The position numbers were made by a program, and so were the translations under genes. Under the pieces are notes generated by a model. It saw only the letters and a program-made list of their open reading frames with translations. It was not told where the DNA came from and did not search any database. This document shows positions 50,464 through 58,535 of a DNA stretch of 64,000 nt, piece by piece (the first letter of the stretch is position 1; each line of letters begins with the position of its first letter). The stretch comes from CAVSNH01 sp963729275 (GTDB taxonomy: Bacteria; Actinomycetota; Acidimicrobiia; Acidimicrobiales; RAAP-2), in NCBI GenBank assembly GCA_963729275.1, contig CAVSNH010000013.1, forward strand, positions 1,054,001 through 1,118,000, in the 5' to 3' direction.

Positions 50464-52485
50464 ATGAGCATGTTCTTCCGTCGGCGGTGTCTTCCTGTCT
50501 TCGCCATCGTGGCCGTCATCGTGATTGTCGGCGCCGGGGTCTTGACCGGGTTCACGCCGCCCGCTCGAGGGGCAACGACCGGTTGGACCATCATCAGTGG
50601 TGCACCCCCGGACACGCAGGCCAACCAGGTGCTCCTCAACACGACCTGCGCCAATGCCTGGGACTGCTGGTCGGTGGGGGCCATCGTCCCCGAGGTTCCG
50701 AACGCCAAGCCGCTGGCGCTGGCCGAGCACTGGAACGGCTCCTCGTGGTCCAACGTGGCCGGCGTCCAGCCCCAGGGCCAGCAGGCATCCGTGCTCTACG
50801 ACGTGAGCTGCGTGACGGCCTCCGACTGCTGGGGCGTGGGCGGCCAGCAGACCCTGCTGGCCGGAAACGACCCGAAGGTTCTGATGGAGCACTGGGATGG
50901 CGCCCACTGGTCAGTGGCCCAGAGCCCTCCCACCGGCGGATTGCTCTTCTCGGTCGACTGCCCGGGGGCAGACGACTGCTGGGCGGTCGGCGCCACCGTC
51001 GATCCCGTCTCTGGGAACGTGGTGGGATCACTGGCCTTCTACTGGGACGGGTCGTCATGGACGCAGATCACGCTTCCGGCCTCCGGCCAGAGCAACGAGC
51101 AGGTTTCGTCGGTGAGCTGCACCGGCAGTTCGGACTGCTGGGCCGTCGGCACCGCGTCGCCCAACTCGATCTGGTCTGACCTGATTCCCAACCTCCTGTA
51201 CAAGTCCCAGGGCGCCGAGCCCTGGCTTCTCCATTGGGACGGATCGACCTGGTCGGGCTCGACCGCACCCGATCCGCAGAGCCCCACGGGCGCATCGCTC
51301 TCCGGTGTGACCTGCGTCACGTCGTCGGAGTGCTGGGCAGTCGGGTCGACCATGGACGCCAACGGTCATTTCAGCGAGCCGCTCGTCGAGGGCTGGGACG
51401 GCGCCACGTGGTCCATCGCCCCCACCCCCTTGGCCGACCTCGGAGTGCTGGCCAACGTCACCTGTCTTTCGGACAGCGCCTGCTGGGCGGTTGGAGCGTC
51501 GTCCGTGGTCCAGCAGAATGGCTCGAGCCCTCAGGCGCTGATCGAGAGCTGGGACGGCAGTTCCTGGACGGTGGATCCGAGCCCCGACGTCACCGCCATC
51601 AGCGACCTCTACGGTGTGGCCTGCTCCCTGGGGGCCCAGTGCTTCGCCAGCGGTCTGGCCGAGACAAACCCCAACACCTCCACTCTGCAACCCCTCCTCG
51701 AGGAGACGACGTTGCCGTCCATGGGGCAGGGATTTGAGGCCACAGCCACCGACGGCGGGGTCTTCGCCTACGGTGACGCCGGTTTCTACGGATCCATGGG
51801 CGGACACCATCTCGACGCCCCCATCGTGGGCATGGCCACCACCCGCGACGGCGGGGGCTACTGGTTGGTGGCGGCCGACGGCGGGGTCTTCGCCTTCGGT
51901 GACGCCGCCTTCTACGGATCGATGGGTGGACACCACCTCGACGCCCCCATCGTGAGCATGGCTGCCACCCCCGACGGCGGGGGCTACTGGTTGGTGGCGG
52001 CCGACGGCGGGGTCTTCGCCTTCGGTGACGCCGCCTTCTTGGGATCGATGGGTGGACACCACCTCGACGCCTCCATCGTGAGCATGGCTGCCACCTCCGA
52101 CGGCGGGGGCTACTGGTTGGTGGCGGCCGACGGCGGGGTCTTCGCCTTCGGCGACGCCGGCTTCTTCGGATCAATGGCCGGTGCCCTGGGTGGCAACCGG
52201 GCCGTCGCCATAGCCGGCACGCCCGACGGTGGTGGCTACTGGTTGCTCGGCCGGGACGGGGGCGTCTTCGCCTTCGGCGACGCCAGCTTCTTCGGCTCGG
52301 TGCCCGGACAGGGCCTCGTCGCCGACGCTCCCCTCACCGGCATCAGCGCTACTCCCGACGGCCACGGCTACTGGCTGGTCGCCGCCAACGGCAGCGTCTA
52401 CGACTACGGCGACGCCAACTGGCTCGGGGGCCTTGGCCAGTTGCGGCTCAATGCGCCCATCGCCGGCGTCACCCAGGCCGGCTGA
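50464..52485 (+). CDS. Secreted double beta-propeller-like protein, copy A
   Basis: The product is 673 residues with a Sec signal (helix about 11-30, cleavage near ARGA). Residues ~50-420 hold seven repeats with the core C-x5/6-C-W-x-V-G (TCANAWDCWSVG, SCVTASDCWGVG, DCPGADDCWAVG and so on), two Cys per repeat, each followed by a WDG..W strand. Residues ~425-673 hold six repeats of DGGVFAFGDAxFYGS...APIVGMAATPDGGGYWLVA. Seven plus six blades suggests two beta-propellers, the first with one disulphide per blade. No catalytic residues are recognised. A surface-binding role is likely but unproven. ATG at 50464. Confidence 0.8.
   Translation: MSMFFRRRCLPVFAIVAVIVIVGAGVLTGFTPPARGATTGWTIISGAPPDTQANQVLLNTTCANAWDCWSVGAIVPEVPNAKPLALAEHWNGSSWSNVAGVQPQGQQASVLYDVSCVTASDCWGVGGQQTLLAGNDPKVLMEHWDGAHWSVAQSPPTGGLLFSVDCPGADDCWAVGATVDPVSGNVVGSLAFYWDGSSWTQITLPASGQSNEQVSSVSCTGSSDCWAVGTASPNSIWSDLIPNLLYKSQGAEPWLLHWDGSTWSGSTAPDPQSPTGASLSGVTCVTSSECWAVGSTMDANGHFSEPLVEGWDGATWSIAPTPLADLGVLANVTCLSDSACWAVGASSVVQQNGSSPQALIESWDGSSWTVDPSPDVTAISDLYGVACSLGAQCFASGLAETNPNTSTLQPLLEETTLPSMGQGFEATATDGGVFAYGDAGFYGSMGGHHLDAPIVGMATTRDGGGYWLVAADGGVFAFGDAAFYGSMGGHHLDAPIVSMAATPDGGGYWLVAADGGVFAFGDAAFLGSMGGHHLDASIVSMAATSDGGGYWLVAADGGVFAFGDAGFFGSMAGALGGNRAVAIAGTPDGGGYWLLGRDGGVFAFGDASFFGSVPGQGLVADAPLTGISATPDGHGYWLVAANGSVYDYGDANWLGGLGQLRLNAPIAGVTQAG
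51751..52386 (+). repeat. 126-bp tandem coding repeats in copy A
   Basis: Copies starting with GACGGCGGGG-type sequence begin at 51751, 51877, 52003, 52129 and 52255 (exactly 126 bp apart) and at 52387 (132 bp). The third and fourth units are nearly identical at the DNA level, which suggests recent duplication or conversion. Confidence 0.88.
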
Positions 52486-52561
52486 TCGCCAGCTCGGCGT
52501 GCCGAGCCTGGCCGAATGTGAAAAGACTCAAGCGGACCGTCCCCCTAGACGACTGGTAGGC

Positions 52562-54586
52562 ATGGGAAGTTGTCGGCGGCGCTGCCACATTCTCGCCGTC
52601 CTGATGGGCGGGCTGCTCGCCATCGTCGCCCTGGGCATCCTCCCGTCGCCGGCGTCGGGTGCCGACGCCAGCTGGACCAGCGTGCCCGTTGGCCCCCAGA
52701 CTCCGGACAACCACATCCTGCTCGGAACCTCTTGTCCGAATGCGTGGTCGTGTTGGTCGGTCGGAGCCACCCTCCCCGTCGGTCAGGGCGGTCCGGACAC
52801 CGAAGCCTTCGCCGAGCAGTGGAACGGCTCGTCGTGGTCGACCTTCCCCGTCGACTCCCCAGGCGCCAACGATGGATCCGTCCTCTACGACGTGAGCTGT
52901 GTCAGCTCATCCGACTGCTGGGCCGTCGGAGTTCAAAGCACCGGGGTGGGAGGTGAGCCCGAGGCCTTGGCCGAACACTGGGACGGAACCGCGTGGTCGA
53001 TCGTGGGCATCCCCGCCCTGAGCGGCTATCTGTTCTCGGTGGCCTGTGTCAGCGGCAACGACTGTTGGGCGGTGGGAAGCAGCTTCGACCCCACCACCAC
53101 CGATCCCCTGCACTCGTACGCACTCCACTGGAACGGGTCGGCGTGGGCCGTCGTCCCCATTCCCTCCTCGGGTCAGAACTACGACCTGCTCACCGGCATC
53201 ACCTGCACCAACAGCTCCAACTGCTGGGCGGTGGGGGCGGCCGGACCTCAGCCCATCGACAGCGCGCTGATCCCGAACGTGTTTCCGGAGACCGAGGACA
53301 GTGACCCTTGGATCCTCCACTGGAACGGTGTGGCATGGTCCGGCGCGCCGACCCCCGATACCTCGAGCCCAAACGGCGCCATCTTGAGCGGGGTCACCTG
53401 TGCCACCGCGTCCGAGTGCTGGGCGGTGGGATCGACCATGGACGACAAGAGCCATCCCTTGGCACCACTCGTCGAGGAAGGGAACGGGGCCTCGTGGACC
53501 ATCACGCCGGCGCCGACCATGGGCACCAACGCGCTGCTGTCCGAGGTCACCTGTGCCTCGAGCGCCGAGTGCTGGGCCGTCGGTGCGTACGCCGACGCCG
53601 GCGGTGAGATGCCGAACGGTCCGGGACTGATCGGGATCGCCGAGCAATGGGACGGTGCCTCATGGTCGATCGACCCGATGCCCAATGCCACCCCGACGAG
53701 CTATCTCTACGGGCTGGACTGCATCCCCGGAAGCTTTTGCGTGGGCACCGGATTCGGGGGTTCGACGGGAAACCCGGCCGACCTCCAACCGCTGATCGAA
53801 GTGACCCAGGCACCGGCGGCCGGCCCACAGGGATTCCTGGCCACCGCCACCGACGGCGGGGTGTTCACGTTGGGTGACGCCGGCTTCTACGGTTCGATGG
53901 GCGGCACCCATCTCCACGCGCCCGTCGTGGGAATGGCGGCCACCCCCGACAGCGGGGGCTATTGGCTGGTGGCGGCCGACGGGGGCGTCTTCGCCTTCGG
54001 TGACGCCAACTTCTACGGCTCGATGGGCGGCATCCATCTCGACGCGCCCATCGTGGGGATGGCGGCCACCCCCGACGGCGGGGGCTATTGGCTGGTGGCG
54101 GCCGACGGGGGCGTCTTCGCCTTCGGTGACGCCAACTTCTACGGCTCGATGGGCGGCACCCGTCTCCACGCGCCCATCGTGGGGATGTCGGCCACCGAGG
54201 ACGGCGGGGGTTACTGGCTGGTGGCGGCAGACGGTGGCGTCTTCGCTTTCGGTGACGCCAACTTTTACGGCTCCATGAGCGGGGGCCATTTGGATGCGCC
54301 CATCGTGAGGATGGCGGCCACTCCCGACGACGGGGGCTACTGGCTGCTCGGGGCGGACGGGGGTGTCTTCGCTCTGGGCGATGCCGGCTTCTTCGGGTCG
54401 GTGCCCGCCCAGGGCCTGGTGGCGCCCGCAGCTGTCGTCGGGATCAGTGTCACCCCCGACGGCCGCGGCTACCGGCTGGTGGCGGCCAACGGCAGCGTCT
54501 ACGGCTACGGCGACGCCAACGGGCTCGGGAGCCTCACCCACATGCGGCTCAACGCCCCGATCATCGCTGTGAGCCCGGCGGCGTAG
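52562..54586 (+). CDS. Secreted double beta-propeller-like protein, copy B
   Basis: This tandem paralogue of the preceding gene has 674 residues from ATG 52562. The signal helix is at about 9-27, with cleavage near ASGA. It has the same architecture: seven Cys-pair CWAVG repeats and then six DGGVFAFGDANFYGS repeats. Repeat starts at 53852, 53978, 54104, 54230 and 54356 (126 bp) and 54488 (132 bp) mirror copy A exactly. One Cys repeat ends SFCVGTG in place of CWAVG, and the matching seventh repeat of copy A is also degenerate. The two genes arose by duplication and remain adjacent, 76 bp apart. Confidence 0.8.
   Translation: MGSCRRRCHILAVLMGGLLAIVALGILPSPASGADASWTSVPVGPQTPDNHILLGTSCPNAWSCWSVGATLPVGQGGPDTEAFAEQWNGSSWSTFPVDSPGANDGSVLYDVSCVSSSDCWAVGVQSTGVGGEPEALAEHWDGTAWSIVGIPALSGYLFSVACVSGNDCWAVGSSFDPTTTDPLHSYALHWNGSAWAVVPIPSSGQNYDLLTGITCTNSSNCWAVGAAGPQPIDSALIPNVFPETEDSDPWILHWNGVAWSGAPTPDTSSPNGAILSGVTCATASECWAVGSTMDDKSHPLAPLVEEGNGASWTITPAPTMGTNALLSEVTCASSAECWAVGAYADAGGEMPNGPGLIGIAEQWDGASWSIDPMPNATPTSYLYGLDCIPGSFCVGTGFGGSTGNPADLQPLIEVTQAPAAGPQGFLATATDGGVFTLGDAGFYGSMGGTHLHAPVVGMAATPDSGGYWLVAADGGVFAFGDANFYGSMGGIHLDAPIVGMAATPDGGGYWLVAADGGVFAFGDANFYGSMGGTRLHAPIVGMSATEDGGGYWLVAADGGVFAFGDANFYGSMSGGHLDAPIVRMAATPDDGGYWLLGADGGVFALGDAGFFGSVPAQGLVAPAAVVGISVTPDGRGYRLVAANGSVYGYGDANGLGSLTHMRLNAPIIAVSPAA
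53852..54487 (+). repeat. 126-bp tandem coding repeats in copy B
   Basis: Five units at exact 126-bp steps (53852 to 54356) plus one 132-bp step mirror those of copy A. Units 2 and 3 are nearly identical. Confidence 0.88.
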
Positions 54587-54598
54587 CTCTCGCCTCAG

Positions 54599-54647
54599 GG
54601 TTGGCGCCGCACGGTTGGCGCCGCTCGGTTGGCGCCGCACGGTTGGG
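54599..54647. repeat. 14-bp tandem repeat, 3.5 copies
   Basis: GGTTGGCGCCGCAC (third-from-last or so base varies once) is at 54599, 54613 and 54627, plus a half copy. It lies in the 64-bp gap between the convergent copy B and thiolase genes. Each unit contains the palindrome GGCGCC. Confidence 0.9.
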
Positions 54648-54650
54648 CAA

Positions 54651-55859
54651 CTAGGCCGCGGCCTTCTCCAGGATGTGCACGCCGCAGGCCGAGCCCAAGC
54701 CGATGACATGGGCCAAGCCGACCTTGGCTCCTTCGATCTGGCGATCGCCCCCCTCGCCCCGCAGGTGCTGGCAGATCTCCCAGATGTTGGCGATGCCGGT
54801 GGCGGCGATGGGGTGGCCCTTCGACTCGAGGCCGCCGGAGACGTTGACCGGTTGCGAACCGTCCCGCCAGGTGGCTCCTGACTCGAAGTAGTCGACGGCG
54901 CCCCCTGGCTCGCACAGCTGAAGGTTGTCGTAATGGACGAGCTCGGCGGTGGCGAAACAGTCGTGGAGCTCGACCAGGTCGAGGTCCTCGGGTCCCACGC
55001 CGGCCTGCTCGTACGCCTGAGTGGCAGCGTTGCGGGTCAGGGTATTGACGTCGGGCAGTACCTGGCACGCCTCCTCCCACGGATCCGAGGTGAGGATGGA
55101 CGCGGCCACCTTGACCGCCCGGCGCTGCTGCCCCTTCGACAGGGTCTTCAGCTTGGCGTCGCTCACCACCACGGCGGCGGCGGCACCGTCGCAGTTGGCC
55201 GAGCACATCGGTCGGGTGTTGGGGTAGGCGATCATCACGTCGCCCATGATCTGCTCGAGCGACATCTTCTTGGTGTAGGCGGCCAGCGGGTTGAGGGTGG
55301 AATGGGAGTGGTTCTTCTCGCTGATGCGGGCAAAGAGCTCGAAGGGCATCCCCGAGTACTGGTGCTCGAACAGGTACTGCATGCCTACCTGGGCGAAGAC
55401 CCCGGGCATGGTCTCGGTGCCGATGCGGCCGTCGACCGGTACGACGGCGCCGTACCGGCCGTGGGGTGTGAAGGTGTCGTCTCCCTGCTTGCGGGTCCCA
55501 CCGGAGAGGAGCCCGGCCCCGGCCAGCTTCTCGACCCCGACGGCGAGACCGAAGTCGGCTTCGCCCGCCTTGATGGCCATGACGGCTGTGCGCAGGGCGG
55601 TCGCCCCGGTGGCGCAGGCATTGGCCACGTTGAAGACGGGGATACCGGTCTGGCCGATCTGCTTCTGCAATTGCTGGCCGATGCCGGCCGCCGCGGCCAT
55701 GAGGTTGCCGGCGGCCAGGACCCCCATGTCCCGCATCGTCACCTGGGCGTCGGACAGCGCCCCGAGGGCGGCCTCGGAGGCCAGGTCGACGGTGTCGAGC
55801 TCGGGGTGCTTCCCGAACTTGGTCATGTGGATCCCCAGGATCCAGACGTCGTCGCTCAC
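54651..55859 (-). CDS. Thiolase / lipid-transfer protein family (acyl-CoA acyltransferase-like)
   Basis: The product is 402 residues of the SCP-x-like thiolase type. The nucleophile Cys82 is in NVANACATGA, the catalytic His349 in SKGHPIAATG, and the second Cys392 in GSACGVH. The three-part active site is intact, so it could be a working thiolase or retro-aldol/thiolytic enzyme. Its partner is the DUF35 protein just upstream, an arrangement common in sterol and fatty-acid breakdown in actinobacteria. Confidence 0.87.
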   Translation of the reverse strand: MSDDVWILGIHMTKFGKHPELDTVDLASEAALGALSDAQVTMRDMGVLAAGNLMAAAAGIGQQLQKQIGQTGIPVFNVANACATGATALRTAVMAIKAGEADFGLAVGVEKLAGAGLLSGGTRKQGDDTFTPHGRYGAVVPVDGRIGTETMPGVFAQVGMQYLFEHQYSGMPFELFARISEKNHSHSTLNPLAAYTKKMSLEQIMGDVMIAYPNTRPMCSANCDGAAAAVVVSDAKLKTLSKGQQRRAVKVAASILTSDPWEEACQVLPDVNTLTRNAATQAYEQAGVGPEDLDLVELHDCFATAELVHYDNLQLCEPGGAVDYFESGATWRDGSQPVNVSGGLESKGHPIAATGIANIWEICQHLRGEGGDRQIEGAKVGLAHVIGLGSACGVHILEKAAA

Positions 55860-55904
55860 CGGTGCGCCTCCTTGCTCTGTGTCATGTCACTCACACCACT
55901 CGCC

Positions 55905-56291
55905 TCACGCCGGCTCGAACCCGTAGCCGATGGCCTCGGTGCCCTCGGTGTCGGTGCCAATGGGGAACGTGGCCAGCTTGACCTTCATCCCGAGGATCAC
56001 GTGCTCGGGGTCGGGCTCGACGTTGATCACGTTGCCTCGAACACTCGTTCCCTCGCAGTCCACGATACCGGCGACGAACGGAACCGGGACCCCGGGTGCG
56101 GCGAACGACACGATGGTGTAGGCCTCGAGCACCCCTTGGCTGGGGACGTCGACGGTCCGGAATTCGGTGCCACCACACGATGCACAGGCATTCCGCCGGT
56201 CGAAGAACCGGGCGCCGCACGAGGTGCACTCGTGGGCCACGAGATGGGGCTCGCCGTCGAGCACCAGGTAGTCGACCAGAGGGACCTGCAC
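55905..56291 (-). CDS. DUF35 OB-fold protein with zinc ribbon (thiolase partner)
   Basis: The GTG at 56291 has GGAG upstream and gives 128 residues. A rubredoxin-like zinc ribbon (Cys22, 25, 36, 39: CTSCG and CASCG) precedes an OB-fold (EFRTVDVPSQGVLEAYTIV to a C-terminal GYGFEPA). Proteins of this kind bind acyl-CoA and partner thiolases such as the neighbour 45 bp downstream. It is divergent from the 56456 gene. Confidence 0.87.
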   Translation of the reverse strand: MQVPLVDYLVLDGEPHLVAHECTSCGARFFDRRNACASCGGTEFRTVDVPSQGVLEAYTIVSFAAPGVPVPFVAGIVDCEGTSVRGNVINVEPDPEHVILGMKVKLATFPIGTDTEGTEAIGYGFEPA

Positions 56292-56455
56292 ACCATCTCC
56301 GTTCGCTCGGCCGTGGGTGGGATAGCCGGCCGAGCCGCAGCCCGACCAGCGGGCGCCGATGGTAGGCGCGGGGTCGTGACGTCGGCGAACCCGGAGTCGG
56401 GCCCGGGGCCCGCCGCCATTTGCCCGTCCGGCTGGCGCAGGCGAGAGTCGGAGCC

Positions 56456-57064
56456 GTGACCGAACCACCCACCTACCGGGCATCGGTCGGCTCGCAGACC
56501 CTCGACCTCCCCATCGTCCCCTTGAGCGGCGAGCTGGCCATCGCCCTGCTCATCACCGTCGACCTCGGCGTCGAGTTCGCCCAGACGGCCGGAAGGGAGC
56601 TGGCCAAGGAGATCGCCGCCTTCGATCCCGAAGTGGTGATGTCGGTGGCCACCATGGGCATCCCCGTTGCCATCGAGGTCACCCGCGCCCTCGGCCTCGA
56701 TGACTACGTCATCTTGCACAAGACGCCGAAGATCCATCTCGGGGACGCCTACGTCGAGCCGGTGCGTTCCATCACCACCGGTGCAGCCCAATCGCTCCGG
56801 CTCGACCCGGCCCGGGTGGAGGCCGTCCGCGGCCGGCGGGTTGCCGTTGTCGACGATGTGATCTCGACCGGGGCATCGATCCGGGCCGCCCTCGCCCTCG
56901 CCCGTCGGGTGGAGGCCGACCCGGTGGTCGTCGGTGTGCTGGTCACCGAGGGCTCGGAATGGCGTGGTGCCCTCGGCGATGACGCCGACGCCGTGCGCGC
57001 CCTCGGCTCCCTCCCCCTCTTCCACCGGGCGCCGGACGGCAAGCTCGAGGAGGACTGGACCTGA
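56456..57064 (+). CDS. Phosphoribosyltransferase family protein (adenine PRT-like)
   Basis: The product is 202 residues from GTG 56456. The PRPP-binding motif is VAVVDDVISTGAS (129-141) with Asp133/Asp134. The hood region MGIPVAIEVTRALGLDDYVILHKTPK is as in adenine/xanthine PRTs (cited in part). It may salvage purine bases, which is consistent with the de novo genes nearby, but the base is not certain. Confidence 0.85.
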   Translation: MTEPPTYRASVGSQTLDLPIVPLSGELAIALLITVDLGVEFAQTAGRELAKEIAAFDPEVVMSVATMGIPVAIEVTRALGLDDYVILHKTPKIHLGDAYVEPVRSITTGAAQSLRLDPARVEAVRGRRVAVVDDVISTGASIRAALALARRVEADPVVVGVLVTEGSEWRGALGDDADAVRALGSLPLFHRAPDGKLEEDWT

Positions 57065-57106
57065 GCGGCCAACGGTGGCCGAGCCTCAAACACCGCTCGG
57101 CCGGGA

Positions 57107-58531
57107 TCAGCTGGCCGGGCTGACCGTGCTCATGTTGAAGTCGGGGATGCGCAGCGGCGGCATGGCCGTGCGGTTCACGTACTCCCCGCTCTCCCGGCTG
57201 AGCGACCGCACCGTCGCCCCGACTTCGGTGGCCCGAGACAAGAGGTCCACCGGGCTCTCGTTGAACCGGAAGTTGGTCGTGGCTCCGGTCACCTTCCCGT
57301 CCTCGACCACGTAGACGCCGTCACGGGTGAGACCGGTGAGGAGGAGGGTGACCGGGTCGACTTCGCGGATGTACCAGAGGCAGGTGAGCAGCAGGCCGCG
57401 CTCGGTGCGCGCCACCATGTCGTCGAGGCTGGCGGTGGCACCCGGCACACCGAGCACCAGGTTGTCGATGTACGGGGCGGGCGCGACCCCCGAACGCGCC
57501 GCCCCGGCCCGGTGGTAGCGCAGGTGGTTCAACCGGCCCTGGCTGATCCACTCGGTCCGCTCGAGGGGCAGGCCGTTGTCGAACACCGAGGTGTCGCCGT
57601 CCGAGGCCGACGCCGTCAGGAAGGGCGAGCACTCGAGGCCCGGCTGGGCCGGGTCGCTCCACAGTGAGAAGGGGGTGGCGGCCAGCGCCTCGCCGACCCG
57701 GGTGCCGCCACCTGGCGCCGAGAACACTGTGCGCCCGTCCTCGGCGTCGCGCCCGCCGGCCGCGTAGATCACGTCGACCATGAGGTCGGACACGGCGTCG
57801 GGCGGCAGCAGGACCTCGTAACGCCCCGGCGACCACTCGAACCGAGTCCTCGACCAGGCCAGACGCTGGACCACCCGTTCTTCGAGGGCCTGGAAGGCGA
57901 TGTCGTCGAAAGTGGCTGTGCCCACCCCGGCCCACGACGACGCCCGGCCGTCGGGAGTGCGGGCCACCAGGTGGAGGGCACCGGTCGGCTGCCGGTGAGC
58001 CAGGCGCACCCCCGTCGATGAGCCCAGGTAGGTGGTCGCCCGCCGGTGCTCGGCGAACCCGTAGAGGACGTGCCCGGCGGCAACTGCCCGTTCGAAGGCG
58101 CCCGAAAGCCCGGCCAGCACGGGGGCCAGCACCGACAGATCGGTCTCCTCCGGAGCCTCGGCATAACCCTCGGCCGCTCCCTCTCCGCCGGCCGGCCGAA
58201 TGTCATCGGGTCCCAACAGCGGTGCCGCATCTTCTGCCGCCGGCGAACCGGCGGCGTCGGCCAGGGCCGCCCGCACCAGGTCGCCCACGTCGACGTCGCC
58301 CCCTCGGCGAGACGTGCCCGCAGCCAGGCCGCCGTTGGCCTGGCGGAAGCAAGCGACCGTGACCCGTCGGTCGCGGCGGTCCCCGTTGGTCGTCGTCGTG
58401 TTGTTGGCGAAGCGGACGTCCACTTCGCTCGAGTCCTCGACGATGACCACGCAACCGTCGCTGTCGGGGGCGGCCGCAGCCAGCGCGGTGTCGATCACGT
58501 CGTGGGCGGCCGGCAGGCCTCGAGTGGTCAC
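57107..58531 (-). CDS. PmbA/TldE-like subunit of the TldD/TldE protease
   Basis: The product is 474 residues from GTG 58531, 4 bp after the tldD stop. It lacks the HExxxH metal site, as expected for the non-catalytic TldE/PmbA partner. Shared landmarks are SSTGVRLAHRQPTG, YEVLLPPDAVSDLM, FDNGLPL and the C-terminal GATTNFRFNESP. The partner TldD is encoded immediately upstream. Confidence 0.87.
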   Translation of the reverse strand: MTTRGLPAAHDVIDTALAAAAPDSDGCVVIVEDSSEVDVRFANNTTTTNGDRRDRRVTVACFRQANGGLAAGTSRRGGDVDVGDLVRAALADAAGSPAAEDAAPLLGPDDIRPAGGEGAAEGYAEAPEETDLSVLAPVLAGLSGAFERAVAAGHVLYGFAEHRRATTYLGSSTGVRLAHRQPTGALHLVARTPDGRASSWAGVGTATFDDIAFQALEERVVQRLAWSRTRFEWSPGRYEVLLPPDAVSDLMVDVIYAAGGRDAEDGRTVFSAPGGGTRVGEALAATPFSLWSDPAQPGLECSPFLTASASDGDTSVFDNGLPLERTEWISQGRLNHLRYHRAGAARSGVAPAPYIDNLVLGVPGATASLDDMVARTERGLLLTCLWYIREVDPVTLLLTGLTRDGVYVVEDGKVTGATTNFRFNESPVDLLSRATEVGATVRSLSRESGEYVNRTAMPPLRIPDFNMSTVSPAS

Positions 58532-58535
58532 GGCC

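Noticed and set aside
51751..52386. CRISPR array
   Set aside because: Units are 126 bp, fully coding and in frame, with no alternating unique spacers.
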